A stretch of 30,522 nt of DNA from an uncultured Collinsella sp. Its GTDB lineage: Bacteria; Actinomycetota; Coriobacteriia; Coriobacteriales; Coriobacteriaceae. The translations under genes were made by a program, and so were the position numbers. This document shows, piece after piece, positions 16,230 through 23,959 of this stretch. The notes below the pieces were generated by a model, which saw only the letters and a program-made list of their open reading frames with translations, did not search any database and had not been told where the DNA came from. Within the stretch, counting starts at the first letter, position 1, and the number at the start of each line of letters is the position of its first letter. Location: positions 1 through 30,522 of the forward strand of contig CAAENI010000322.1 of NCBI GenBank assembly GCA_900757285.1. Reading direction: 5' to 3'.

Positions 16230-16430
16230 TTATTTGATACCGCGGCCCAAGTCTTCGGCGATTTTGTCTACGCCCTTAAGTGCGGCGCAGGTCTTTTTGT
16301 TGGAGCAATGTCCTGTGCAAACGCCACCTTGAGCGCAGTCGGCGCAGGTGCCCTTGCGATAAATGCGCACGCACACGGCGACAAACGCAATGCCGATAAC
16401 AGCCAGTACAACAATATCGATAGGTGCCAT
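16230..16430 (-). CDS. FeoB-associated Cys-rich membrane protein
   Basis: 66 residues: one N-terminal membrane helix (about 4-22, IVVLAVIGIAFVAVCVRIY), then a short basic turn and a Cys cluster C29-x2-C32-x5-C38-x3-C42-x5-C48. This matches the small FeoB-associated Cys-rich protein found downstream of feoB in many anaerobes. Proposed to help Fe(II) transfer or FeoB assembly; its role is not settled. Excellent binding site (GAGGAGG, 6 nt spacing). It lies 176 bp after the feoB stop and beyond a terminator, so it may be expressed by read-through or from its own promoter. No other feature is evident in 16440-16540. Confidence 0.85.
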   Translation of the reverse strand: MAPIDIVVLAVIGIAFVAVCVRIYRKGTCADCAQGGVCTGHCSNKKTCAALKGVDKIAEDLGRGIK

Positions 16431-16543
16431 AGCAAGCCTCCTCTAGTTAACCACCACTTACTTTACCCCATTCTCCACCTGCCAAAAAGGGACAGGTATA
16501 TTTTGGTCGGTTTTATCTGCGGAAACGCCACATCTCCCTCACC

Positions 16544-16576
16544 AAAAAGCCCGAGTGTCGCTGGGACACCCGGGCT
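16544..16576 (-). terminator. terminator of feoB
   Basis: AGCCCG (16548-16553) pairs with CGGGCT (16571-16576), and GTGTC with GACAC inside. On the minus strand TTTTTGG follows the stem, about 30 bp after the feoB stop. Confidence 0.8.
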
Positions 16577-16605
16577 CGTGGAAAGGGGCTAATCCTTATT
16601 CGGAC

Positions 16606-18936
16606 TTAAGCGGAAACTGCGGCGGAAGCAGTGTTGGTCTCGTCCTCGTCGGTCCATGCATGCTTGGGCATGGGACGGAAGATCTGGAAGAGCATCGCAA
16701 CCAGCAGCACGATGGCTACAATCGTCCAAATACCAAACTGGCCCAACACAAACAGGTTGTAGAACTGGTTGATGAACAGGCCGATCACCCAAGCGAAGGC
16801 GCACTCGTAGCCGATGGCAATCGCGGTCCACTTGCCGGAGTCCATCTGGTTGCGGATAGTGCCCATGGCGGCAAAGCACGGAGCGCACAGCAGGTTGAAG
16901 GCACCAAAGGCCACGCAAGCACCCATGGTGGGGAACATGCCCGCAAACGCGGTCCACAGGCTCGGGTCGGTCTCGCCAGCATCGGCGACGGAGAGCAGCG
17001 AGCCGGCGGTAGCGACGACATTCTCCTTAGCCACGAGGCCGGAGACGGTCAGCGCGGTGGCCTGCCAGGTGCTAAAGCCGAGCGGGGCGAAGATCCAAGC
17101 GACCAGGTTGCCGAGCATGGCGAGCACGGAGTAATCCATGAACTCCTCGGGGATGCCGTCCATCGCAGGCAGGAAGCCAAAGGAACCGTTGTAGCTGCCA
17201 AAGTTGGAGAGGAACCAAACGACGACGGTGGACGCGAAGATGACCGTACCGGCCTTCTTGATAAAGGCCCAGCAGCGCTCCCACACGTGCAGCGCCCAAG
17301 AACGGATCGCCGGGAAGTGGTAGGCAGGAAGCTCCATAACAAACGGCGTCGGGCGACCGGCGAAGAGCTTGGTCTTCTTGAGCATGAGGCCCGAAGCAAT
17401 GACGGCAAAGACGCCCAGGAAGTAGAAGAGCGGGCTGATCCACGCGGCGGTGGTGGAAGAATCGCCGATGATGGAACCCATGAGCAGGGCAATGATCGGC
17501 AGCTTAGCGCCACAGGGAATAAACGTGGTGGTCATGACCGTCATACGGCGGTCCTTCTCGTTCTCGATGGTCTTGGTGGCCATGACGCCGGGGACGCCGC
17601 AACCCGAGGACACGAGCATGGGGATAAAGGACTTACCGGACAGGCCAAAGCGGCGGAACACGCGGTCCATGATGAAGGCGACGCGCGCCATGTAGCCGCA
17701 GTCCTCCAGGAAAGACAGCATCACAAAAAGCAGGAACATCTGCGGCACAAAGCCAAAGATGGCGCCCAGGCCGCCGACGATACCATCGCAGACCAGCGAA
17801 TCGACCAGGCCACCGTCCTCGGTGCCGCCCGCCACGAGGGCGTCGTGCACCACGGTGGTGATACCCGGGACATAGGGGCCGTACTCCGCCGGGTCAATCG
17901 AATCGGCAGCGTCCTCACCCACAGCCTCGACAGCCGCATCATACGCATCGCGACCCTGACCGAGCACGTACCAACCGTCGGTGCCGAAGAGCTGGTCGTT
18001 GGTGAAGTCGGTCACCGTGCCGCCCAGGGTAGAAACGGCGATGTAGTACACGCAGAACATGATGACCACAAAGATCGGCAGTCCCAGGATACGGTTGGTA
18101 ACCACGCGGTCGATCTTCTCGGAGGTGCTCATCTTGGCAGGAGCCTTGGTCATGCACTCGTCGATAATGTGGGCAATCACGCCATAGCGCTCGCCGGTGA
18201 TGATGGACTCGGCGTCGTCGTCGCAATCCTGCTCGCACTGGGCGACCAGCTGCTCAACGCGAGCGGCCTTCTCCTTGGTGAGGTTGATGAGCTTGCAGGC
18301 GTCCGCGTCGCGCTCAAACAGCTTGACAGCGTAGTAGCGACGCTTGTTGGCGGGAACGCTCGCCGGCAGGTTGTTCTCGATGTGGTCCAGAACGTCCTCG
18401 ATAGAGGAATCGAACTTGTGCTCCGGCACCTGGCCCTTGGAAGCAGCGGACTTCTTAACCTGCTCGAAAAGCTCCTTGATGCCCTTGTTCTTAAGGGCCG
18501 AGATCATCATGACCGGGCAACCGAGCTTCTTGGACAGCTTGTCGGTGTCGATCTTGTCGCCGTTCTTCTCGACCAAGTCGGCCATGTTGAGGGCGACGAC
18601 CACGGGCAGGCCGGTCTCGATAACCTGAAGCGCCAGGTACAGGTTGCGCTCGAGGTTGGTGGCATCGACCACCTGGACGACGACATCGGGCTCGCCGCTC
18701 ATGAGGTAATCGCGCGAGCACTGCTCCTCGGGGCTGTAGGGGGAAAGCGAGTAGATGCCGGGGAGGTCCGTAATCGTGACGTTCTTGTCACTCAGGAGCT
18801 TGGCTTCCTTTTTCTCAACCGTGACGCCGGGCCAGTTGCCAACGTAGCCGTTGGCGCCGGTGATCAGGTTGAAAAGCGTGGTCTTGCCGCAGTTGGGGTT
18901 ACCCGCCAGCGCGACATGGATCTGAGAATCCGCCAT
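16606..18936 (-). CDS. feoB: ferrous iron transporter FeoB
   Basis: 776 residues, normal FeoB length. N-terminal G-protein domain: G1 GNPNCGKTT (12-20), G2 Thr near 39 (PGVTVE), G3 DLPG (57-60), G4 NMAD (117-120). A helical GDI-like region follows (about 170-270), then the membrane part with two Gate motifs (PMLVSSGCGVPGVMATKTI and IPCGAKLPIIALL) and about eight helices to the C-terminus. It imports Fe(II) across the cytoplasmic membrane, the main iron route of anaerobes. AAGGA before ATG. Last large gene of feoA-feoA-feoB; the 123-bp gap to feoA holds a palindrome. Confidence 0.98.
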   Translation of the reverse strand: MADSQIHVALAGNPNCGKTTLFNLITGANGYVGNWPGVTVEKKEAKLLSDKNVTITDLPGIYSLSPYSPEEQCSRDYLMSGEPDVVVQVVDATNLERNLYLALQVIETGLPVVVALNMADLVEKNGDKIDTDKLSKKLGCPVMMISALKNKGIKELFEQVKKSAASKGQVPEHKFDSSIEDVLDHIENNLPASVPANKRRYYAVKLFERDADACKLINLTKEKAARVEQLVAQCEQDCDDDAESIITGERYGVIAHIIDECMTKAPAKMSTSEKIDRVVTNRILGLPIFVVIMFCVYYIAVSTLGGTVTDFTNDQLFGTDGWYVLGQGRDAYDAAVEAVGEDAADSIDPAEYGPYVPGITTVVHDALVAGGTEDGGLVDSLVCDGIVGGLGAIFGFVPQMFLLFVMLSFLEDCGYMARVAFIMDRVFRRFGLSGKSFIPMLVSSGCGVPGVMATKTIENEKDRRMTVMTTTFIPCGAKLPIIALLMGSIIGDSSTTAAWISPLFYFLGVFAVIASGLMLKKTKLFAGRPTPFVMELPAYHFPAIRSWALHVWERCWAFIKKAGTVIFASTVVVWFLSNFGSYNGSFGFLPAMDGIPEEFMDYSVLAMLGNLVAWIFAPLGFSTWQATALTVSGLVAKENVVATAGSLLSVADAGETDPSLWTAFAGMFPTMGACVAFGAFNLLCAPCFAAMGTIRNQMDSGKWTAIAIGYECAFAWVIGLFINQFYNLFVLGQFGIWTIVAIVLLVAMLFQIFRPMPKHAWTDEDETNTASAAVSA

Positions 18937-19011
18937 TCAATCCTTCTTCCTTGTGTGCCCGCGCTGCTTTCTCCGCACGGGCTGGATAATGTGCTTCAAC
19001 ATTGCAAATTT

Positions 19012-19031
19012 AAGTTAGAAAAACCTAACTT
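19012..19031. promoter_or_regulatory. palindrome in the feoA-feoB gap
   Basis: AAGTTAG-N6-CTAACTT. The GTTAG/CTAAC half-sites resemble DtxR/IdeR boxes but with a wider spacer. It may be an internal metal-responsive site before feoB or a weak attenuator. It resembles the AAAGTTAAC halves at 19607-19660. Confidence 0.4.
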
Positions 19032-19059
19032 TATCTGCATAAATAGTTGCCGCGGGCCC

Positions 19060-19281
19060 TTACTGGACCTCGACGACGGCAGCCTCCTCCTTGCGGATGG
19101 AAAGCTCGTAGCCGCGCACGTTGATCTCGACCGGATCTCCGAGCGGTGCAACCTTAACGACCTTGAACGAAGTGCCCTTGATGAGGCCCAGGTCCATAAG
19201 GTGACGGCGAAGCGCGCCCTCGCCGTGAAGCTTGACGATGGTAGAGCTCTCGCCCACCTTAACGTCACCCAACGTCTTCAT
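19060..19281 (-). CDS. feoA: FeoA domain protein (adjacent to feoB)
   Basis: 73 residues forming the SH3-like FeoA fold: LGDVKVGESSTIVKL, then the conserved RRHLMDLGLIKGTSFKVVK and PLGDPVEINVRGYELSIRK. FeoA is a small cytoplasmic partner of FeoB, thought to regulate its GTPase or assembly. AAAGGGGG precedes the ATG. 39 bp after the other feoA stop and 123 bp before feoB, so cotranscription of all three is likely. Confidence 0.93.
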   Translation of the reverse strand: MKTLGDVKVGESSTIVKLHGEGALRRHLMDLGLIKGTSFKVVKVAPLGDPVEINVRGYELSIRKEEAAVVEVQ

Positions 19282-19320
19282 ATTCTTTTCCCCCTTTCAG
19301 CTTTTATGAAATGCTGCGAA

Positions 19321-19563
19321 CTAACCGACGGTCATGATGTGCATGGCGACCTTGGTATCGATACCAAAGCGTGCGCCCAGCACGGTGACGATGATATTGG
19401 CGCCACTCGAACTCACCACGTGAACCTCACTGCCCTCGACAAAGCCGAGGTCCTTGAGGTGGTGCTTCATGTCCTCATTGCCCTTTACACGAGACACGCG
19501 CACGGTTTCGCCCGCTTTCACCATCGAAAGCGGCATGGCCGGCATCTGCGGTCCGCAAGACAT
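19321..19563 (-). CDS. feoA: second FeoA domain protein
   Basis: 80 residues with the same fold: MPLSMVKAGETVRVSRVKG, MKHHLKDLGFVEGSEVHVV, ANIIVTVLGARFGIDTKVAMHIM. It has a short N-terminal extension with one Cys (MSCGPQ) absent from the other copy. Paired feoA genes before feoB occur in several Firmicutes and Actinobacteria; the copies here are clearly diverged, so likely have distinct roles. First gene of the feo operon. Confidence 0.9.
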   Translation of the reverse strand: MSCGPQMPAMPLSMVKAGETVRVSRVKGNEDMKHHLKDLGFVEGSEVHVVSSSGANIIVTVLGARFGIDTKVAMHIMTVG

Positions 19564-19606
19564 GAGTGTGCTCCTAACGTCAGTTCGTCCTCAACATCGA
19601 CGCAGC

Positions 19607-19660
19607 AAAAGTTAACCACGTCTATGTTCGCTACAGTAAACTAGCACGTGGTTAACTTTT
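19607..19660 (-). promoter_or_regulatory. palindromic operator at the feo promoter
   Basis: Perfect 15-bp inverted repeat AAAAGTTAACCACGT (19607-19621) / ACGTGGTTAACTTTT (19646-19660), spacer 24 bp, 44 bp upstream of the first feoA. Position suggests binding by an iron-sensing repressor, for example of the DtxR or Fur type, with two operators bracketing the promoter. The identity of the regulator is inference. Confidence 0.55.
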
Positions 19661-19715
19661 TGGAAAGGGTCCCTATTCAGTTTTCGGAAAAGTTTCCTAT
19701 ATGCAACAAAGAAAG

Positions 19716-19746
19716 ATGTGACAAAGGGACTGTCCCTTCGTCACAT
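19716..19746 (-). terminator. terminator of the HPr gene
   Basis: Near-perfect hairpin ATGTGAC-A-AAGGGAC-T-GTCCCTT-C-GTCACAT, one mismatched pair. On the minus strand TCTTTCTTT follows, 9 bp after the HPr stop. Confidence 0.75.
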
Positions 19747-19755
19747 TGTTGCGCT

Positions 19756-20004
19756 TTAGAGCGAGAGGTTTCTGATCGACGTGACGCACGAGGCCTCGTC
19801 CACGCCCGAAACGCGGAACACGATGTCTTCGCCACATTCGCCGTAGAGAGCCATGAGTCCCATCACATCGCGGCCGTCGGTATGGCGATCGCCGATGCTG
19901 ACCGATACGTTGCTACGATGCTTGGCAATAATGTCATAGAGCAGCGCAACCGGGCGGGCATGCAATCCCAACGGATCTTTAATCGTCTTTGTAAACTCGA
20001 CCAT
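19756..20004 (-). CDS. HPr family phosphocarrier with Asp46
   Basis: 82 residues from the ATG at 20004 (GGGAGGGG upstream). HPr fold with the PTS phosphorylation site His15 in GLHARPV, exactly at the canonical position. The regulatory site region, SIMGVM in Bacillus, reads RDVMGLM, placing Asp at position 46 where HPr kinase would phosphorylate Ser46. The protein can therefore accept phosphate from Enzyme I but cannot undergo Ser46 phosphorylation, and may behave as a permanent mimic of HPr(Ser-P), or be a Crh/NPr-like variant. No EI or EII gene is adjacent. Small stand-alone gene with its own terminator. Confidence 0.88.
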   Translation of the reverse strand: MVEFTKTIKDPLGLHARPVALLYDIIAKHRSNVSVSIGDRHTDGRDVMGLMALYGECGEDIVFRVSGVDEASCVTSIRNLSL

Positions 20005-20106
20005 GTCCCCTCCCACGACGTCGCACATTCGGCCGGCAAAACCCAGCCACGTGGTAGTTATTGTACCGTTAGATGCTTGTCGAGACCCGCCAGAAGCTCG
20101 ACCGGA

Positions 20107-20281
20107 AAGTGCGTCCCATTATTTGGCTGGATTCTGGGCCCCAGTTTCCCAAAGGGCCCTGTTTGGGAAACCGCAACCCACTCTGGACGCAAATTCCGGG
20201 TCGCAGTTTCCGCTGAACGGCCCTAGCGGAAAGCCCATCCCGCTCTGGGTGCAAATTCTGGGACACAGTTTCCGCGACACC
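20107..20281. repeat. 62-bp tandem repeats with covarying hairpins
   Basis: Unit landmark GTTTCC recurs at 20144, 20206 and 20268, exactly 62 bp apart. Unit 1 carries stem GTTTCCCAAA (20144-20153) / TTTGGGAAAC (20162-20171). Unit 2 carries TTTCCGCT (20207-20214) / AGCGGAAA (20225-20232). The stems differ but each is perfectly paired, and the loops share GGCCCT. Unit 3 (GCAAATTCTGGGACACAG...) loses its second arm; a partial unit precedes unit 1. It lies between the HPr gene start and the aspS terminator. Confidence 0.75.
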
Positions 20282-20311
20282 CGGTCATCCCATGCCCTCG
20301 CAACGCCCGCG

Positions 20312-20349
20312 CATAAAAAACGAGGGAAGGCACGCGTCCTTCCCTCGTT
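20312..20349 (-). terminator. terminator of aspS
   Basis: Perfect 12-bp stem AACGAGGGAAGG (20319-20330) / CCTTCCCTCGTT (20338-20349), followed on the minus strand by six T. It is 24 bp after the aspS stop. Confidence 0.92.
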
Positions 20350-20372
20350 GCGGGCACTATGTAGCCGCTTGC

Positions 20373-22160
20373 CTACATCAAGCGCAGGCTGACGTCCTTG
20401 AGCTGGGCGCCGGAAACGGCACTCGGAGCACCCGACATGAGGTCGGAGCCGCTGGCCGTCTTGGGAAACGCCATGACGTCGCGGATGGAGTCGGAGCCGG
20501 TGAGCAGCATGCACACGCGGTCCAGGCCCAAGGCGAAACCACCCATCGGGGGCGCACCAAACTTGAGGGCCTCCATGAGGAAGCCGAACTGCGACTCGGC
20601 ACGCTCCTCGGTAAAGCCCAGGAGCTTGAGCATGGACATCTGCATCTCGGCGTTGTGGATACGCATACCGCCGCCGCCGGCCTCAAAGCCGTCCATGACA
20701 AAGTCGTAGGTGCAAGAACCGGCTGCCAACGGGTCGGCCTCGATCTTGGCGATGTCGGTCTCGGTCGGCAGGGTGAAGGGCTGATGCTCGGCTGCATAGG
20801 CCTTGCGATCCTCGTCCCAGTGGAACAGCGGGAAGTTGACGACCCACAGGAAGTCGTGGCCCTCGCGCTTGATCTCGAGCGCGTTGGCCATGTGGGAACG
20901 CATGCCGCCCAGGATCTCGTCAGAGAGCAGGCGCGGACCGGCGGCGAACATCACAAGGTCGCCGGGCTCGACGTTCATGCGCTCACGCAGAGCCGCCATC
21001 TCCTCGTCCGAGAAGAACTTGACGATGGGGCTGTTGATGGAGCCGTCCTCGCGGAAGGCGATCCAGGCCAGGCCCTTGGCGCCAAACGTGGAGGCCACGC
21101 CGGCAAGCTTATCGATCTTGGCACGCGCCCAGGCGCCGGCGCCCTTGGCGTTGATGGCCTTGACGACAGAGCCCTCCTCGTTTGCAGCAGTCGCAAAGAC
21201 CTTGAACTTGGAGTTGGCAAAGATGTCGGTCAGGTCGACCAGGTGCATGCCGTAGCGAGTATCGGGCTTGTCGGAGCCATAGGTGTCCATGGCCTCCCAA
21301 TAGTCCATGCGACGCAGCGGCGTGGGCATCTCGACACCCATGCGGCCGAAGGCGTCGGCCAGGACCTCTTCGAGCGCGCTCATAACGTCGTTCTGGTCCA
21401 CGAAGGACATCTCGATATCGACCTGGGTGAACTCGGGCTGACGGTCGGCACGCAAGTCCTCGTCGCGGAAGCACTTGGCAACCTGATAGTAGCGCTCGAC
21501 GCCACCGACCATAAGCAGCTGCTTCAGAAGCTGCGGGGACTGCGGCAGGGCGTAGAAGTTGCCCGGCTGAATACGGCTGGGAACGATGAAGTCGCGGGCG
21601 CCCTCGGGCGTGGACTTAAACAGGGAGGGCGTCTCGACCTCCATAAACTCACGGTTGTGCAGCGCCTCGCGAATGGCAAAGGTAAAGTCGGAGCGCAGCT
21701 TGAGGTTGGCCATCATCTCGGGACGACGAAGGTCCAGATAGCGATAGCGCAGACGGGTGTCCTCGCTGGTCTCGATGCCGTCCTCGATCTGGAACGGCGG
21801 GGTGACGGACGTGTTGAGCACCTCGGCGTGGTCGGTCAGGACCTCGATCTCGCCGGTCGCGAGCTTGGTGTTGGTGGTCTCCTCGCCACGGGCGCGCACG
21901 ACGCCGTGAATCTTGATGGGCCACTCGGGACGCATGGTCTCGGCGATCTTAAAGGCATCGCCGTCGGAATGCTCGGGGTCGAAGGTGAGCTGCGTGATGC
22001 CCTCGCGATCGCGAAGGTCGCAGAAGATAAGGCCGCCGTGGTCGCGGCGACGGCTCACCCAACCGGTGAGGGTGACTTCTTCGCCCACGTTCTCGAAGCG
22101 AAGCTCGCCGCAGGTACGGGTGTGCATGGAATGCTCGTCAATGGGACGGGTCTGGCTCAT
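20373..22160 (-). CDS. aspS: aspartyl-tRNA synthetase AspRS (bacterial type)
   Basis: 595 residues, the usual bacterial length. N-terminal OB-fold anticodon-binding domain (about 10-115, VTLTGWVSRRRDHGGLIFCDLRD); class II motif 1 in FMEVETPSLFKSTPEGARDF; motif 2 in YYQVAKCFRDEDLRADRQPEFTQ (Arg, Glu); the bacterial GAD insertion (about 290-430); and motif 3 GGFALGLDRVCMLL near the C-terminus. It charges tRNA with aspartate; whether it also charges tRNA-Asn (non-discriminating) cannot be told here. Start ATG at 22160 with an excellent AAGGAGG. Monocistronic, divergent from serB, with a leader hairpin. Confidence 0.98.
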   Translation of the reverse strand: MSQTRPIDEHSMHTRTCGELRFENVGEEVTLTGWVSRRRDHGGLIFCDLRDREGITQLTFDPEHSDGDAFKIAETMRPEWPIKIHGVVRARGEETTNTKLATGEIEVLTDHAEVLNTSVTPPFQIEDGIETSEDTRLRYRYLDLRRPEMMANLKLRSDFTFAIREALHNREFMEVETPSLFKSTPEGARDFIVPSRIQPGNFYALPQSPQLLKQLLMVGGVERYYQVAKCFRDEDLRADRQPEFTQVDIEMSFVDQNDVMSALEEVLADAFGRMGVEMPTPLRRMDYWEAMDTYGSDKPDTRYGMHLVDLTDIFANSKFKVFATAANEEGSVVKAINAKGAGAWARAKIDKLAGVASTFGAKGLAWIAFREDGSINSPIVKFFSDEEMAALRERMNVEPGDLVMFAAGPRLLSDEILGGMRSHMANALEIKREGHDFLWVVNFPLFHWDEDRKAYAAEHQPFTLPTETDIAKIEADPLAAGSCTYDFVMDGFEAGGGGMRIHNAEMQMSMLKLLGFTEERAESQFGFLMEALKFGAPPMGGFALGLDRVCMLLTGSDSIRDVMAFPKTASGSDLMSGAPSAVSGAQLKDVSLRLM

Positions 22161-22181
22161 ACCAGTGATCCTCCTTTATGG

Positions 22182-22223
22182 ATCTGTGCCGCCCCGTGTC
22201 GTTCCGGGCGGCGTCGTACAGAT
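22182..22223 (-). promoter_or_regulatory. leader hairpin just upstream of aspS
   Basis: ATCTGT + GCCGCCC (22182-22194) pairs with GGGCGGC (22206-22212) + ACAGAT (22218-22223) with a small internal bulge, ending a few bases before the ribosome binding site. The usual T-box signature is absent. It could tune aspS translation or be incidental. Confidence 0.4.
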
Positions 22224-22416
22224 TTGCCCGGCCTGCGTAAACCGCGCAGCCAGACATGGCGTTCTATCTTATCGCACCTGTGTCGATGTGCCGCGGAAAA
22301 GTAGCTCCTGCCCAAAGACTTGACGGAGACGAAACAATTGGCGCACCGCAGTCGTCGCCGAGGCACGCCGCGTGCGACAATGTGCCCCAATACAACCGCG
22401 CTCGGAAAGGCCCAAC

Positions 22417-23052
22417 ATGACTGCACGCCTCATCGTTATGGATATCGACTCCACCCTCATCAATCAGGAGGTTATCGATCTTTTGGGCGAAGAGGCCGGC
22501 GTAGGCGAGCAGGTGGCACAGATCACTGAGCGCGCCATGCGCGGCGAGCTTGACTTTAAGCAGGCACTCGAGGAGCGCGTGGGGCTGCTCGCCGGCCTGG
22601 ACGAGAGCGTGTTCGAGCGCACCTTTGAGCGTGTGACGTTTACCCCCGGCGCGCTGGAGCTTGTGCGCTCGGCACACAGCAAGGGCTGGAAGGTCGGCGT
22701 GGTAAGCGGCGGCTTTCACGAGGTCGCCGATAAGATCGTGGCCGCCGCGGGCATCGATTTTTGCCTGGCCAACCGCCTGGAAGTCATGGACAGCAAGCTC
22801 ACCGGCAAGCTGGCGGCAGACATTGTAACCAAGGAGTCCAAGCTCATCCAGCTGCTAGATTGGGCAGTTGAGTGCGGCGTCGATATGGCCCATACGGTCG
22901 CAATCGGCGACGGCGCCAACGACATCCCCATGATTCAGGCCGCGGGCACGGGCATCGCGTTTTGCGCCAAGCCCAAGACGCGCGAGGCCGCCCCGTTTGC
23001 CATCGACGAGCGCAACCTGATGCTCGCCATGGACATCATCCTGCGCGACTAG
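22417..23052 (+). CDS. serB: phosphoserine phosphatase SerB
   Basis: 211 residues from the ATG at 22417 (GGAAAGG 6 nt before it; an in-frame ATG 15 codons upstream lacks a site). HAD-superfamily motifs: motif I MDIDSTL with Asp9 nucleophile and Asp11; motif II VVSGGF; motif III with the Lys of TKESK and GDGANDIPM. It is the short SerB form without an ACT domain. Hydrolyses phosphoserine to serine, the last step of serine synthesis. The promoter lies in the short region divergent from aspS. No terminator-like stem with a T-run is seen after the stop; the next palindrome belongs to larB. Confidence 0.93.
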   Translation: MTARLIVMDIDSTLINQEVIDLLGEEAGVGEQVAQITERAMRGELDFKQALEERVGLLAGLDESVFERTFERVTFTPGALELVRSAHSKGWKVGVVSGGFHEVADKIVAAAGIDFCLANRLEVMDSKLTGKLAADIVTKESKLIQLLDWAVECGVDMAHTVAIGDGANDIPMIQAAGTGIAFCAKPKTREAAPFAIDERNLMLAMDIILRD

Positions 23053-23088
23053 TCGATCCGTCTAACAATTGAATCAGTCTGTCCTATA

Positions 23089-23122
23089 GTTTCCGAACAA
23101 TTTTGTCTTAGTGTTCGGAAAC
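23089..23122 (+). promoter_or_regulatory. palindromic operator upstream of larB
   Basis: Perfect 11-bp inverted repeat GTTTCCGAACA (23089-23099) / TGTTCGGAAAC (23112-23122), centres 23 bp apart. Its right arm overlaps a candidate -35. No T-run follows, so it is not the serB terminator. A likely site for a lactate- or nickel-responsive regulator; the tetR-type gene at 24886 is the nearest candidate. No copy was found upstream of larA. Confidence 0.6.
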
Positions 23123-23143
23123 ATACCCTTTGAGTGCTAGACT
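23114..23143 (+). promoter_or_regulatory. candidate larB promoter
   Basis: TTCGGA (23114-23119), an 18-bp spacer and an extended -10 TGC-TAGACT (23135-23143), giving a leader of about 15-20 nt before the larB binding site. The -35 lies inside the palindrome, as expected for regulated initiation. Confidence 0.4.
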
Positions 23144-23166
23144 TTGCGCCGTCGAAGGGAACATAT

Positions 23167-23949
23167 ATGGATAAGCGAGATCTTGAGCAATTGCTGAGCG
23201 ATGTTGCCGGCGGAGCAGTCACCCCTGCCGACGCCCTCACGCGCATCCAAACGGCTCCGACCGCCGATTTGGGCTTTGCGCAGCTCGATCTTTCGCGCGG
23301 GGTGCGCCAGGGGGCCGGCGAGGTTGTCTACGGGGCCGGTAAAACCGCCGATCAGATTGCCGCCATTATCGAAGCACTGCGCGATGCCGGCCAGGAGCGC
23401 ATCCTGGTCACGCGCCTGGATGCCGAAAAAGCCGCGCGCACCGCTGAGCTTCTTGGCAACGGCATCGACCTGGGATATGTCCCGGACGCACAGCTCGCCC
23501 TCGTGGGCGGCAAGCCCTCCCCCACCGGCAACGGACGCATCGTCGTCGCCTGCGCCGGCACGAGCGACCTGCCCGTCGCCGAAGAAGCCGCGTTGACGGC
23601 CGAGTTCTATGGCAACGAGGTCGACCGCCTCTACGACGTGGGTGTCGCTGGCCTGCACCGTCTGCTCGCGCATGCCGAGGAACTTGCCCAGGCACAGGTG
23701 GTCATCGCCATTGCCGGCATGGAGGGCGCACTGGCGAGCGTTGTCGGCGGCCTGGTAAGCTGTCCGGTCATAGCCGTTCCCACCAGCGTGGGTTACGGCG
23801 CGAGCTTTGGTGGCGTAGCCGCGCTGCTCGCCATGCTCAACTCCTGCGCCAGCGGCGTTTCGGTCGTCAACATCGACAACGGCTTTGGTGCCGCCTACCA
23901 GGCAAGTCTTATCAATCATCTGAGCGCCGGCACGCCCTGCGCCCGTTAA
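23167..23949 (+). CDS. larB: LarB, pyridinium-3,5-dicarboxylate mononucleotide synthase
   Basis: 260 residues from the ATG at 23167 (GAAGGGA 6 nt before it). LarB carboxylates and hydrolyses nicotinic acid adenine dinucleotide, the first step towards the nickel-pincer cofactor of lactate racemase. N-terminal helical region, then a PurE-like domain (about 120-250) with CAGTSDLPVAEEA, AGMEGALASVVGG and the SVGYGASFGG loop. Glu186 and Cys227 (LNSCASG) correspond to Glu180 and the substrate-linking Cys221 of the L. plantarum enzyme; both are shifted by 6, which supports the alignment. First gene of larB-larC-tetR; larC starts 10 nt after its stop. Confidence 0.93.
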   Translation: MDKRDLEQLLSDVAGGAVTPADALTRIQTAPTADLGFAQLDLSRGVRQGAGEVVYGAGKTADQIAAIIEALRDAGQERILVTRLDAEKAARTAELLGNGIDLGYVPDAQLALVGGKPSPTGNGRIVVACAGTSDLPVAEEAALTAEFYGNEVDRLYDVGVAGLHRLLAHAEELAQAQVVIAIAGMEGALASVVGGLVSCPVIAVPTSVGYGASFGGVAALLAMLNSCASGVSVVNIDNGFGAAYQASLINHLSAGTPCAR

Positions 23950-23959
23950 GGAGCATTCC

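Noticed and set aside
16555..19644. A 1029-codon open frame on the plus strand across the feo genes
   Set aside because: Antisense shadow of GC-rich codon bias; it spans three real genes on the other strand, has low-complexity His/Asp/Gly-rich composition and no recognisable domain.
22161..22416. T-box riboswitch upstream of aspS
   Set aside because: A stable hairpin is present but no T-box sequence (TGGNACCGCG-like) or anti-terminator pairing could be found.
23089..23122. serB terminator
   Set aside because: The palindrome has no T-run on the plus strand and overlaps a plausible promoter, so an operator is the better reading.
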